Positions 1 through 9,109 are shown, counted from the first letter of the stretch. The stretch is DNA of 38,343 bases from Brevundimonas diminuta 3F5N (GCF_900163625.1 NZ_FUIE01000046.1:1-38343), one strand, 5' to 3'. Notes: generated from the letters alone by a model not told the origin. Made by a program: numbers and translations.

Positions 1-128
1 CACCCAACCCTCCCCCATCGAGGGGGAGGGCGTTTGCAAAAAGAAAAGGCGGCGCCCCGTCAGCGGCGCCGCCCCCACCCGGTTTCGGCCTGACGGCCTC
101 AACCACCCTCCCCGGGACGGGGAGGGAA
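1..128. repeat. REP-like palindromic repeat cluster downstream of trxA
   Basis: The stretch holds two C-rich/G-rich hairpins (about 9-30 and 106-126) on either side of the trxA terminator. Read on the minus strand, 71-126 has the same layout as the repeat at 17741-17794: a CCCTCCCC/GGGGAGGG hairpin, then GTGG, TGAGGCC, CAGGCCGAA and CCGGGTGGGGGCGG blocks. It is therefore a copy of a dispersed intergenic repeat. No coding function is apparent. Confidence 0.7.
38..73 (-). terminator. Intrinsic terminator of trxA
   Basis: On the minus strand a perfect 9-bp GC-only stem (GGCGGCGCC paired with GGCGCCGCC, positions 73-65 and 56-48) encloses an 8-nt loop. It is followed at once by TTTTCTTTTT. It starts about 70 nt past the trxA stop and is the natural end of the leftward operon. 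Confidence 0.85.
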
Positions 129-143
129 AAAGTCGTGCGGGTA

Positions 144-476
144 TTAGTCCGCCTTGACGCCGGCTTCGGCCAGCCATTCGACGATCTTGCCCTTGGGCAT
201 GGCGCCGACCTTCATCGAGGTCATCTGGCCGTCCTTGAACAGCATCAGGGTCGGGATGCCCTTCACGCCCATCTTGGACGGGACCATGGGGCTGTCGTCG
301 ATGTTGACCTTGGCGACGGTGACCTTGCCGGCCAGCTCGTCGGCGATCTGCTCCAGCGCCGGGCCGATCTGTTTGCAGGGGCCGCACCACTCGGCCCAGA
401 AGTCCACCAGGACGGGGGTCGAGGATTTCAGGACGTCGGCGTCGAAGCTGTCGTCGGTGACTTTCACAGTCGCCAT
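144..476 (-). CDS. trxA: Thioredoxin
   Basis: Small cytoplasmic disulfide reductase of 110 aa, the usual length for thioredoxin 1. It reduces ribonucleotide reductase, methionine sulfoxide reductase, peroxiredoxins and other partners, and is recharged by thioredoxin reductase. The active site WCGPCK has its redox cysteines at C31 and C34, and the cis-proline motif GIPT follows at P75. An AAAGGAGAG ribosome site lies just upstream of the ATG. It follows addA by 123 nt on the same strand. That gap carries a structured 42-bp repeat inside the likely leader, and a strong intrinsic terminator follows the gene. A trxA after addA is consistent with a conserved alphaproteobacterial gene order. Confidence 0.97.
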   Translation of the reverse strand: MATVKVTDDSFDADVLKSSTPVLVDFWAEWCGPCKQIGPALEQIADELAGKVTVAKVNIDDSPMVPSKMGVKGIPTLMLFKDGQMTSMKVGAMPKGKIVEWLAEAGVKAD

Positions 477-492
477 GAATGGCTCTCCTTTA

Positions 493-534
493 GGGCGCTA
501 CCGCTCGGCCCGCGGGGCCTCGCTGTTTGAGCGC
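493..534. repeat. 42-bp structured repeat, copy 1 (trxA leader)
   Basis: The first 15 and last 16 bases are identical to the copy at 17680-17721, while the central 11 bases differ. Both cores are self-complementary; here the stem is GGCCC/GGGCC with a GCG loop. Outer bases GCGCT (495-499) and AGCGC (530-534) can also pair. The element ends about 10 nt from the trxA ribosome site, so if transcription reads through from addA it would fold in the trxA 5' leader. Confidence 0.7.
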
Positions 535-599
535 TGAATAGATTGCGCGTCGGAAGGTCCGACGTTCGGCCACAGATGTGGGTGCGAATCCTCGACAAA

Positions 600-3500
600 T
601 CAACGCGCATTTTCGAGAGCGGCGTCCATCAGGCTTTGCGGGACCGCCATCAGCTTCGGCCCGTCGGTCCAGACCAGGGCCGCCTCGACCGTCCGCTCGG
701 GATAGAGGCGGCGCAGGACGGCGGCGTAGATCGCCATCTGCAGCACATAGGCCGGATCGGCGTCCTCGACGTGATCGGGAGCGGGACGGTTGGATTTGAA
801 GTCGACCACCAGCACCCGCTCTGGCGTGACCACCAGCCGGTCGATGCGGCCCGAGATCGACACGCCGCTGGGCAGGCCGGGCGCGGTCCCGGTCAGGGCG
901 ACCTCGGGGCGGCTGCCGGGGCCGAAGACGGGGGCGAAACGGGCGTCGTCCAGCACGCCGAAGGCGGCGGCGATCATTTCGGCGCGCTGGTCCTCGGTCA
1001 GGTCGCGTTCGCGCGCCAGCATCCGGCGGGCGGCGTCGGGACGGTCGGGCGACGGTAGGTCGGGCAGGCGCTCCAGCAGGCGGTGGATCAGGTCGCCGCG
1101 CCGGAAGCGGCCCAGACCCGCGCCGGGGCCTTCGCCGCGCGCCAGCGGCGACGGCGCGGGGATGCGTTTCTGCTCCTGCATCTGCGAGGGCGAGGCGAAG
1201 CGGGCGGCCGCGTCACGCGGCGGGTTGGTCCGGGCCCAGCCGGGGGCCTCCGCGCGCATCTCTGCGGCGGCGACGGCGGCGGGCAGACTGTCGGGATCGG
1301 CGCCGTAGCGACGGACGCCGCCGTCCAGTTCACGCACCTGATCGCCCAGCCGGTTGAAGGTCTCTTCGATCACCGACCACCAGTCCCCGGCCTCGGGCGC
1401 GCGTTTGGAGCCGCGCCCCATGACGATCACCCGGTCCCGCGCACGGGTCAGGGCGACGTAGAGCAGGCGCAGGGATTCATCGCCGACCCGCGCCTCACGC
1501 GCCGCGCGGGCGTCGGCCGAGGCGGGGCAGTCCTCCTTCGACGAACCGGGGCACATCAGCCAGGCTTCGGCGCCGTCTTCCAGCGGGACGGGCATCAGGG
1601 ACGGCCCCTGCGCCTTCGCCTTCATCGTCGTGTCGGGCAGGATGACGACCGGCGCCTCCAGCCCCTTGGCGCCGTGGACGGTCATGACGCGGACCTCGCC
1701 GCGCGGGCCTTCCAGTTCGCGCTTCACCTCGACGTCGGCGGCTTCCAGCAGGGCGAGGCAGGTCTCCAGATCGGTCCCGCCGCGCCCCTCGGCGGCCAGC
1801 ACCTGATTGAGGGTCTCGTCGACGGCTTCCTCGGCCTCGCGCCCCAGACGGGTCAGGATGCGGGCGCGACCTGATTGGCCGGTTGCGTCCACCCGGTTCA
1901 GCAGGCGGGAGAAGAAGCCGAAGGGATCGAGGTCGCGGGCGTCGCGCGCCGCGCGCAGCAGGTCCAGCGCCCGACCCCACTCGGGCCGTTCGCCCGCGCG
2001 GCGCTTCAGTTCGCGCCACAGGCCGTCGCGCTTCTCGCGGCCCGCCAGGTCGAACAGGCTGTCCTCGTCCACGTCGCAGAAGGGGCCGCGCAGCACCTCG
2101 GCCAGGGTCAGGTCGTCGCCGGGGAAGAGGGCGAAACGGGCCAGGGCCTTCAGGTCGTCGAAGACGATGTGCTGCGACAGCTTCAGCCGGTCGGCGCCCG
2201 CCACCGGCGCTCCCGCCGCCTTCAGGGCGCGGATGATCTCCTCGAACGTCGCGTCACGGCGGCGGACCAGGATCAGGAAGTCGCCATAGCCGCAGGGACG
2301 CGCGGCGCCGCCCTTGTCGAAGACGACAGCGCCGGTTTCGACCTGACGTTTGATCTCGAGCGCTAGCGTCTGGGCCATGCGCTTGCGGGCGCTGGCGGTT
2401 CCTTCCTGATCGACGGGGTCGGTCCAGGCGTCGCGCTCGGGCGGGGCCTCGTCCACGAACAGGGGCCACAGGTCGACAGCGCCGGGCTGGCCGGTGCGGG
2501 CGGCGATATGAGGCGGGAAGCCCGCGACGTCTTCGCCAACCAGGGCGCAGGTCCGTTCCGGCGTGGCGAAGACCGCGTCGACGAAGCTGAGGACGGCTTC
2601 GGTCGAACGATAGGAGGTGGCCAGTTCGACGCCTTCAAACTCACCGCCCGCCCCTTTGATAAGGCTGTCATAGACCTGTGCTTCCTGCCTCAGCCGCTCG
2701 GGCCGGGCTCCCTGGAAGGAATAGATCGACTGCTTCTCGTCGCCGACAGCGAAGACGGTGCGGTCGGTATCGGGGACGGTGAAGAACTCGCCGGTCAGGG
2801 CGCGCATGATGGCCCACTGTTCGGGGGCGGTGTCCTGGGCCTCGTCGATCAGGACGTGATCGACGCCGCCGTCCAGCTTGTACAGCACCCAGGCGGCGGT
2901 CGAGCGGACGGTCAGCAGTTCGACCGTGCGCGCCACCAGATCCGAGAAGTCCAGCGCGCCGTGGGCCGTCTTGGCCGCCTCGTAGAGGGCGGCGTGGGCG
3001 TTGGCCAGGGTCAGCAGCTTGATGGTGTCGTCGGCGACCTTGGCGGCGCGCAGCTGGTCGCGCGCGGCCAGGAACTTGTCCTGAAGGTCGGTCAGCCAGC
3101 CTGTGGCGTCGGGCGGCGCCTGCTTGGTCGCCATCGACTTGCGAGGCGAGCCGGAGCCGGTCAGGAAGACGACGCCGAGACCGTGGAAGCTCCAGTCGTG
3201 GTCGAGGGCGTGGATCAGTTCCGAGGCCCGGTCCTTGTCGGTCTTGGAGCCCGTGGCCATCAGCTCGGCCATGTGGCGGACCTCGCCCCGGTCCAGCCAG
3301 CGCAGGAAGTCGGCCTCGATGTCCTCGGGCGCCTTTTGCGGGTCGGCGCCGGTCAGGACGTAGGGGCCGGGCGCGCGGCCGTCGGCGACGCGGGCGACAT
3401 AGTCGGTCAGTTCGGCGCGCTTGTTCTCGATCAGGGCCAGCAGATCCTGGAAGCGGCCCCAGTCCAACTCGACCGCGAAATGGCTGTAGGCCTCGCCGAT

Positions 3501-4034
3501 CGGCCCATCGGCGTCGGCGAGGGCGGCGCGGGCCAGATCGTCGCGCGCGGCGTGAGACAGGGCGATCGCCGCCTCATTCTCCAGCACAGTGAAGCGCGGC
3601 GACACCCCCGCCTCAATGGGAAAGCGACGCAGCAGCTTTTCGCAGAAGGCGTGGATGGTCTGGATCTTCAGCCCGCCGGGCGTCTCCAGGGCGCGGGCGA
3701 ACAGGCGACGCGCCTCGGACAAGCGGGCGGGGTTGAGGGCGGCGGGGTCGCTGTCGTCCAGCTTGGCCAGTTCGGCCGCCAGTTCGCCGTCGTCCATGAC
3801 GGCCCATTTGCCAAGGGTCTCGAACAGGCGGGCCTGCATCTCGGCGGCGGCGGCCTTGGTGTAGGTCACGCACAGGATGGCCGAAGGCGCGGCGCCGCCC
3901 AGCAGCAGGCGCGCCACCCGGCTGACCAGGGTGGTGGTCTTGCCCGATCCGGCGTTGGCGGTGACGAAGACCGAGCGGGCCGGGTCGGCGGCCCGGGTTT
4001 GGGGATTAAGGCTTTGGGGGTTGAGGGCGTTCAT
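600..4034 (-). CDS. addA: Double-strand break repair helicase-nuclease AddA
   Basis: UvrD-type 3'-5' helicase with a C-terminal RecB-family nuclease domain. Together with AddB it resects double-strand breaks for RecA loading. The 1144-aa protein starts at an ATG overlapping the addB stop by 4 nt (ATGA). A longer in-frame start at 4136 would run into addB and lacks a homologous start. Walker A (NAGSGKTT) lies near residues 27-34, and the helicase DE motif reads LIDEAQD. The C-terminal nuclease signature has a histidine in the RGDLIH block, GRID, and VDFKS (D1078, K1080), with a Q/Y block after it. All nuclease residues seem present, so the protein looks intact. Translational coupling suggests equimolar production with AddB. 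Confidence 0.96.
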   Translation of the reverse strand: MNALNPQSLNPQTRAADPARSVFVTANAGSGKTTTLVSRVARLLLGGAAPSAILCVTYTKAAAAEMQARLFETLGKWAVMDDGELAAELAKLDDSDPAALNPARLSEARRLFARALETPGGLKIQTIHAFCEKLLRRFPIEAGVSPRFTVLENEAAIALSHAARDDLARAALADADGPIGEAYSHFAVELDWGRFQDLLALIENKRAELTDYVARVADGRAPGPYVLTGADPQKAPEDIEADFLRWLDRGEVRHMAELMATGSKTDKDRASELIHALDHDWSFHGLGVVFLTGSGSPRKSMATKQAPPDATGWLTDLQDKFLAARDQLRAAKVADDTIKLLTLANAHAALYEAAKTAHGALDFSDLVARTVELLTVRSTAAWVLYKLDGGVDHVLIDEAQDTAPEQWAIMRALTGEFFTVPDTDRTVFAVGDEKQSIYSFQGARPERLRQEAQVYDSLIKGAGGEFEGVELATSYRSTEAVLSFVDAVFATPERTCALVGEDVAGFPPHIAARTGQPGAVDLWPLFVDEAPPERDAWTDPVDQEGTASARKRMAQTLALEIKRQVETGAVVFDKGGAARPCGYGDFLILVRRRDATFEEIIRALKAAGAPVAGADRLKLSQHIVFDDLKALARFALFPGDDLTLAEVLRGPFCDVDEDSLFDLAGREKRDGLWRELKRRAGERPEWGRALDLLRAARDARDLDPFGFFSRLLNRVDATGQSGRARILTRLGREAEEAVDETLNQVLAAEGRGGTDLETCLALLEAADVEVKRELEGPRGEVRVMTVHGAKGLEAPVVILPDTTMKAKAQGPSLMPVPLEDGAEAWLMCPGSSKEDCPASADARAAREARVGDESLRLLYVALTRARDRVIVMGRGSKRAPEAGDWWSVIEETFNRLGDQVRELDGGVRRYGADPDSLPAAVAAAEMRAEAPGWARTNPPRDAAARFASPSQMQEQKRIPAPSPLARGEGPGAGLGRFRRGDLIHRLLERLPDLPSPDRPDAARRMLARERDLTEDQRAEMIAAAFGVLDDARFAPVFGPGSRPEVALTGTAPGLPSGVSISGRIDRLVVTPERVLVVDFKSNRPAPDHVEDADPAYVLQMAIYAAVLRRLYPERTVEAALVWTDGPKLMAVPQSLMDAALENAR

Positions 4035-7000
4035 TCCGCCTCTCCTTCTTCGCCGCCGCCGATGACGTGCCATTCCCAGACGCGGGCCAGCAGGTTGTAG
4101 GGGCTGTAGCTGCCCATCAGGTGGGGCGCGGCCCACGAGAGGTAGGGCGTCTCCGGTCTGTCGAAGTCGGCGACGCGGGCCATCAGGCCTTGCAGGGCGG
4201 CGTCGGACAGGACTTGCGCTTCCGGCCCGGCCGCGCGCACGGCGACCTCGCCCGCCTTCTTGCGGCCGACGACGCGGACGTAGGTCAGCTCTTCGGGCGG
4301 GACGGGACCGTTCGTCGCCTTGAAGCCGCCAGCGGCGAGAATGGCGCCGGTCAGGGTCAGCTGAGGCGCGAAGCCCGCCTTGATCTGTTTGGCGGTGGGA
4401 ACCTGGCCGGTTTTGAAGTCCATGACGGCGGCCGACAGGGCGCCGACCTCGATGCGGTCAGCATAGGCCTTGACGGTGAAAGGGCCGCCGGGCGCGTCGA
4501 ACGCCAATGCGCCCTGTTGTTCGATCATCAGGGTTACGCCGCGCGCGCGACGCTTGGTCTCGAACCCGGCCAGCCAGCGGGCGGCGTTCCGGGCCAGCGG
4601 CGCCTCGCGGGCCATGGCGGCGTCCTCGAAGCCGTGGGCGGTCAGCTCCTCCAGCAACAGGCGTTCGATCACCGTGTCGAGATCGTCGGGCAGAAGGTCG
4701 GGCCAGTCCTCGGTCAGGCGCTCGATGGCCTTGTGCACGGCGTTGCCGCGCGCGAGCGCCTCGGCCGAGGCGCCGGGGCGCTCCATCGGCTCAAGGTTCA
4801 GGATGCGGCGGGCGTAGAGGGCGTAGGGGTCGCGGACCCAGCGCTCGACCCCGGTGACGTAAAGGCTGCGCGGGCGGCGTTCGACCGGGGGCGTGGGCGC
4901 TGGGCGCGGGGCCAGCCGGGCTGGGCCGGGCGGCGGGGCGTCCAGCGCCTCGGTCCAGTCGGCCACGCCTTCGGGGGCGGTAAGCCTGACCGGGGTGTCG
5001 GGTGCATCGGCGCCGCGCGTCAGCATCTCTAGCCGCCACAGCCAGCGCGAGCGCACGGCGGGCTGGCCGCCGCGCCGCTCGCAGTGGACAAGGATCGCCT
5101 CGTCAGCGCAGGCGGCCTGAACGAAGTCCTGCGCGGTCTGACCCAGGCGCCGCTCGGGCGCGGGCAGGGGCAGGGCGGCGCGCATCGGCCGCGACAGGAA
5201 GGGATCGACCGGGGCGGCGTTGGGCCAGACGCCTTCCTCCAGCCCGGCCAGGATCATGCGGTCGGCCCGCGCCAGACGGGCTTCGATGGCGCCGAGGATG
5301 CGCAAGGACGGATGGGTGGCGCCGCCGGTCCGCACCGTGGTCTCGGCCAGCAAGGCGGCGATCAGGTCGGCGAACTCGGCGGGCGTGGTCTGGCCCAGCG
5401 GGCCGCCGCCCTCGATCAGGGCCGAGAGCAGGGCGGCCGCCGCCTCGCCGTCCGGTCCGGCCCAGGCGTTCTGACCCGCCAGGGCTTCGATCAGGGCGGT
5501 CAGGGTGCGGGCGGCCTCATCCGGCGGACAGGGGCGAGCGGTCGCCAGCGCCTCCAGCCGCTCAGTAAGGGTCTGCGCGCCCTTCAGCCGGGCCAGCTTC
5601 CAGTCGGTCAACGGCAGGCCGCCGCGCCGGGGTTCGCCCGCCTTCAGCAGTTTCTCGCGCAGTTGGGACCAGCGGCGCGGGCGGGGGCCGCGCAGGGCGT
5701 GCTCCTCCAGCGCCTCGGCGGCGTCGGTGAGCGACGTCTCGCCCAGATCGAGGCGGACCAGCGGGTGCTTCAGCAGGGCCAGCAGGGTTTGCGGTTTCAG
5801 AGGCTCGGCCAGGAAACGGGCGCCGAGGTCGACCAGCACGCCCGCCGTCATGCGTGACAGGGGCTGGCCGGTGGAGGAGTCGGCGACGATGCCCCAGCGC
5901 GCCAGCCGCGCCTCAACCCGGCGCGACAGTTGCAGATCCGGCGTCACCAGGGCGCAGGTGATCGGACGGCCGTCGGGACCGCGCTGCTCCAAGCTCTCGC
6001 GCATCATCAGGGCGACGGCGCTGGCCGCCTCCTCCTCGGCGCGGACGGACAGGACGGTCAGGCCCGACAGGCCCTCGGCGATGGGGTCGGCGGCGCGGCC
6101 CGCCTCGGCCGAGCGGGCGCGAAGACGTTTGATCTCGCGGCGCCAGTCGTCGGTGGCGTCTGCGGGGCGCAGGGCTTCGTTGATCAGGCGCTGGCGGGCC
6201 AGGCCGCGCGCTTCGACGGAAGGCTCGAGCGCAGGTTGGAACCAGGGCTGGACGGTCTCGCGCGCGACTTCGGCGCGGGTCAACAGGGCTTTCAGCGCAG
6301 CCTGCGGGTGCTGGTCGTCGATGCGGTCCCAGGCGTCGGCGGCCAGATCGAGGTCGAGGCCGGGCAGGACGACCACGCCCTGCGGCGCTTTCGCAACGGC
6401 CTTCAGCACATCGGCGGCTGCGGGGACGGTGCCGGTCGAACCGGCGGCGATGACGGGGGCCTGCGGCGGGCGGGCGTCCCACGCCTCGGCCAGACGGCGC
6501 AGCAGGGTCGCGCGGCGCCAGGCCGGATCGACCAGGCCGAGCGCCTCCAGCCGCTTGGGCCAGGCCTCGACGGCGAGGCCGAGGAAGCGGGCGCTCTCGC
6601 GCCAGTGCTCGGCCAGATCCTGTTCCGCCAGGGTGGCGACGCGCGACAGGTCGGAAACTTCTTCCAGTTGGCAGGAGTCGAGGAAGGCGCCGAGCGCATC
6701 GGCCATTTCGAGCGCGCGTAGGGGCTTCATCCCCGGCTCGAAGTCCTCGGCGATCATCCGCGCCATCTCGAAGCGGCGCGTCAGGGAGGCGATGGCGGGC
6801 GGCAGGTCCAGACCCAGTTCGCCGGGGGCGAAGGGCGGTTCGCCCTCTTCCAGATCGCCGAGCGGGCGGACCTGAGGCAGCAGGACGGGGCGCTCGCCCG
6901 CCAACTTGCCCAGCGCGAAGGAGAAGGCGCGGGCGGCGCGGCGGTTGGGCAGCAGGATGGTGGCGTCGGTCAGGGTCTCGGGCGGGGCGTCGCCCAGCCA

Positions 7001-7108
7001 GTCCAGCACCCCCGCCGCCAGGTCTTCGAGGAAGGGGCGCCAGGCGGGCACGGCGCGCCAGCGCGGCCCGCTTTCGGCGAACGGATCGAAGCGGCCCCCC
7101 GTCGACAT
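4031..7108 (-). CDS. addB: Double-strand break repair protein AddB
   Basis: Partner subunit of AddA, 1025 aa. It has a helicase-like body without an obvious Walker A and a C-terminal nuclease domain (VMDFKTG, followed by a Q-L-T-L-T block). In the AddAB family AddB supplies the second strand nuclease and recognition function; the alphaproteobacterial form is of this helicase-like type. The N-terminus shows the family block ILLPNRRAARA. The start was set at 7108, where ATG overlaps the murU stop by one base (TGATG); the in-frame extension to 7228 would overlap murU by 120 nt. The stop overlaps addA by 4 nt. The order murU-addB-addA suggests a single transcript. Confidence 0.95.
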   Translation of the reverse strand: MSTGGRFDPFAESGPRWRAVPAWRPFLEDLAAGVLDWLGDAPPETLTDATILLPNRRAARAFSFALGKLAGERPVLLPQVRPLGDLEEGEPPFAPGELGLDLPPAIASLTRRFEMARMIAEDFEPGMKPLRALEMADALGAFLDSCQLEEVSDLSRVATLAEQDLAEHWRESARFLGLAVEAWPKRLEALGLVDPAWRRATLLRRLAEAWDARPPQAPVIAAGSTGTVPAAADVLKAVAKAPQGVVVLPGLDLDLAADAWDRIDDQHPQAALKALLTRAEVARETVQPWFQPALEPSVEARGLARQRLINEALRPADATDDWRREIKRLRARSAEAGRAADPIAEGLSGLTVLSVRAEEEAASAVALMMRESLEQRGPDGRPITCALVTPDLQLSRRVEARLARWGIVADSSTGQPLSRMTAGVLVDLGARFLAEPLKPQTLLALLKHPLVRLDLGETSLTDAAEALEEHALRGPRPRRWSQLREKLLKAGEPRRGGLPLTDWKLARLKGAQTLTERLEALATARPCPPDEAARTLTALIEALAGQNAWAGPDGEAAAALLSALIEGGGPLGQTTPAEFADLIAALLAETTVRTGGATHPSLRILGAIEARLARADRMILAGLEEGVWPNAAPVDPFLSRPMRAALPLPAPERRLGQTAQDFVQAACADEAILVHCERRGGQPAVRSRWLWRLEMLTRGADAPDTPVRLTAPEGVADWTEALDAPPPGPARLAPRPAPTPPVERRPRSLYVTGVERWVRDPYALYARRILNLEPMERPGASAEALARGNAVHKAIERLTEDWPDLLPDDLDTVIERLLLEELTAHGFEDAAMAREAPLARNAARWLAGFETKRRARGVTLMIEQQGALAFDAPGGPFTVKAYADRIEVGALSAAVMDFKTGQVPTAKQIKAGFAPQLTLTGAILAAGGFKATNGPVPPEELTYVRVVGRKKAGEVAVRAAGPEAQVLSDAALQGLMARVADFDRPETPYLSWAAPHLMGSYSPYNLLARVWEWHVIGGGEEGEAE

Positions 7109-7833
7109 CAGGCTTCGGCCTTCAGCCGCGCCTCGGCCTCGTTGCGCGCCTGCGGGTCGCCGACGTGCATCCAGTCGCCGTCCAGCACGCAGCCGAACAG
7201 ACGCCCCTCGGCGGCCGAGGCGCGCCACAGGGGGCTGAGCGAGAAGGGGCCGTCGGGGCCGTGGTCGGCGTAATCGGGCCGGGTGATGTGGACGCCCATA
7301 TAGGCGTAAGGCGCGCTGGCCGCCTCGCCCCGGAAGGTCAGGGCGCCGTCATCGGCGAGGAAGAAGTCGCCGCCGCCCTCGAAGCCGATGGAGCCTTCGC
7401 GCCGAGCCAGCAGCAGGGCGGCGTCCATGCGCGCGGGATCCCACAGACGGATGAGGTCGCCGAGGGCCCCTCCCGGTGTCTTGGCCCGGTCGACCCATAC
7501 GCTGTCGATATTGGCGACAAAGACGGGATCATCGCCCAGAAGAGGGTGGGCCTTCTTCAGGCCCCCGCCGGTCTCCAGCAGTTCGGCGCGCTCGTCGGAG
7601 ATGCGGATCGTCGGGCGCGCACGGCTGGCCAGATGGCTTTCCAGACGATCGGCGAACCAGTGGACGTTGACCACGGCGTCGGTCACGCCCGCCTCGGCCA
7701 GTCGATCGAGAACGTGGTCGATCAGCGCCTTGCCGCCGACCTCGACCAGGGCCTTGGGCCGGTCGTTGGTCAGGGGACGCATCCGCGTGCCGAGCCCAGC
7801 GGCGAGAACCATGGCGGTTGTGGGGGCGGTCAT
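7108..7833 (-). CDS. murU: N-acetylmuramate alpha-1-phosphate uridylyltransferase (MurU-type)
   Basis: NTP_transferase-fold nucleotidyltransferase of 241 aa. The N-terminus carries the signature LAAGLGTRMRPLT followed by RPKAL, the nucleotide-binding loop of sugar-1-phosphate nucleotidyltransferases. In Pseudomonas, MurU makes UDP-MurNAc from MurNAc-1-phosphate after the kinase AmgK, bypassing de novo synthesis and the fosfomycin target MurA. That assignment is supported here by the amgK-like kinase directly upstream, since sequence alone cannot exclude a mannose-1-phosphate guanylyltransferase. It is separated from amgK by a 187-bp gap filled with a repeat, and it overlaps addB by one base. 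Confidence 0.85.
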   Translation of the reverse strand: MTAPTTAMVLAAGLGTRMRPLTNDRPKALVEVGGKALIDHVLDRLAEAGVTDAVVNVHWFADRLESHLASRARPTIRISDERAELLETGGGLKKAHPLLGDDPVFVANIDSVWVDRAKTPGGALGDLIRLWDPARMDAALLLARREGSIGFEGGGDFFLADDGALTFRGEAASAPYAYMGVHITRPDYADHGPDGPFSLSPLWRASAAEGRLFGCVLDGDWMHVGDPQARNEAEARLKAEA

Positions 7834-7847
7834 AAAACGACTCCAGC

Positions 7848-8005
7848 CCTTCTCCCCTGGAGGGAGAAGGTGTCATGCGGAGCATGACGGATGAGGGGGC
7901 GGGCGGCGACGCGCGCGCGTTCAGACGGCAAAGGCGAGACCGGCGGAACCCGCCCCCTCATCCGAGCCGCTGCGCGGCCCACCTTCTCCCCCGAGGGGAG
8001 AAGGA
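7848..8005. repeat. REP-like inverted repeat (CTTCTCCC/GGGAGAAG family) between amgK and murU
   Basis: Two inversely oriented half-elements fill most of this 187-bp gap. The left half (7848-7896) begins with a CCTTCTCCC/GGGAGAAGG hairpin and ends in GATGAGGGGG. The right half (7951-8005) begins with CCCCCTCATCC and ends in a CCTTCTCCC/GGGGAGAAGG hairpin. The same family forms the inverted repeat at the right end of the window (38128-38303). It inserts into an otherwise tightly packed operon and may be folded in the mRNA. Confidence 0.75.
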
Positions 8006-8020
8006 AGCGGCGGACGGTCC

Positions 8021-9109
8021 TCATCGACGCACATCCTCCGGCGCGTGGCGGTCCATCCAGGCGGCGACGGCTTCGAGACCCGGCGCCTTCAGATTGGCGT
8101 TCAGGTGCGCCCACATGCGCGGCATGAAGGCGGCGTAGCGGGGCTTGCCGTCGCGGGCGATCAGGCGAGCGAAGATCCCCAGGATGCGCGCTTCGTTCAG
8201 CGCCGCCAGGCCGGCGTAGGACGCCATGAAGGCCTCGCGGTCGATCTCGGGGCGCAGGGCGAAATAGTGGTCGAGCGCCAAGGCCTCCAGCTCGGGCGCC
8301 ACGTCGCGGCGGGCGTCCTGCAGCAGGGAGTGCAGATCCCATGACGGATGGGCCTTCACCGCGTCCTGGAAGTCGATCATCCCGACCGAGGCGGCGCCGG
8401 TCTTGCCGTCCAGCCGGATCAGGTTCTCGGCGTGATAGTCGCGGTGAGCCATGACGGAGGCGCCCGCCTCGCCCGCCGCCGTGATCGGGGCCCAGGCTGC
8501 GCGCCATTCGGCGACGGCGGCTTCATCGAAGGCCAACGATGGGATCAGCTTGGGCAGCCATTCGACGAACAGGTCGGCGCCGCCTTGCAGCGCCGTCTGG
8601 TCATAGGTCAGCAGGGGCCAGTCGCCCGCCGGGCCGCTCAGGACATCGGGCGTCGGGGCGGCGTGCAGGACGGCCAGGGCCTCGACGGCGGCGCGATAGA
8701 GGGGGGCGGGATCGGCGCCGTCCTCGATGACGCGGGCGAACAGGGCGTCGCCGAAATCCTCGATCACGGCCAGACCGTTCGGAGCGTCGACGGCGACGAT
8801 CTCAGGCGCGGACAGGCCCAGCGACTTCAGATGGGCGGCGACGGCGGCGAAGGCCTCGATGCGTCCGGCGGACAGGCGGGCGACGGCGTTCCAGCCTTGG
8901 GCGTGGCGCTGTTCCGGCGTCCATGACGGATCGCAGGGCTGGCTCTCGGCGGCGGGGGCCTGGTCCATCAGCATCAGGGAGGCGCCCGAGGGCGTCGTCA
9001 GGCGCTCATAACGCCGCGTCGAGGCGTCGCCGGGCAGGGGCGCGCGGACGGCCTCGGCCAGACCGGCTGAGCGCAGAAAATCGAGACGGAGGGCTTCGCG
9101 GTCAGACAT
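8021..9109 (-). CDS. amgK: Anomeric MurNAc/GlcNAc kinase (AmgK-type aminoglycoside phosphotransferase fold)
   Basis: Cytoplasmic APH-fold sugar kinase, 362 aa. The catalytic loop HRDYHAEN (H222, D224, N229) and the metal-binding DFQ (D246) are both present. In Pseudomonas and relatives AmgK phosphorylates the anomeric hydroxyl of MurNAc and GlcNAc recovered from wall turnover, and MurU then makes UDP-MurNAc. The murU-like gene immediately downstream supports this specific role over general aminoglycoside resistance. The start at 9109 overlaps the end of tsaE by 8 nt, so translation is probably coupled. In genomes this family is often annotated only as 'phosphotransferase'. Confidence 0.87.
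   Translation of the reverse strand: MSDREALRLDFLRSAGLAEAVRAPLPGDASTRRYERLTTPSGASLMLMDQAPAAESQPCDPSWTPEQRHAQGWNAVARLSAGRIEAFAAVAAHLKSLGLSAPEIVAVDAPNGLAVIEDFGDALFARVIEDGADPAPLYRAAVEALAVLHAAPTPDVLSGPAGDWPLLTYDQTALQGGADLFVEWLPKLIPSLAFDEAAVAEWRAAWAPITAAGEAGASVMAHRDYHAENLIRLDGKTGAASVGMIDFQDAVKAHPSWDLHSLLQDARRDVAPELEALALDHYFALRPEIDREAFMASYAGLAALNEARILGIFARLIARDGKPRYAAFMPRMWAHLNANLKAPGLEAVAAWMDRHAPEDVRR

Noticed and set aside
2508..4100. A 530-aa plus-strand frame inside addA
   Set aside because: Antisense shadow; the minus strand encodes conserved helicase motifs over the same interval.
7834..8020. CRISPR-like or phage att repeat between murU and amgK
   Set aside because: The repeats are a single inverted pair, not regularly spaced direct repeats, and there are no cas or integrase genes nearby.
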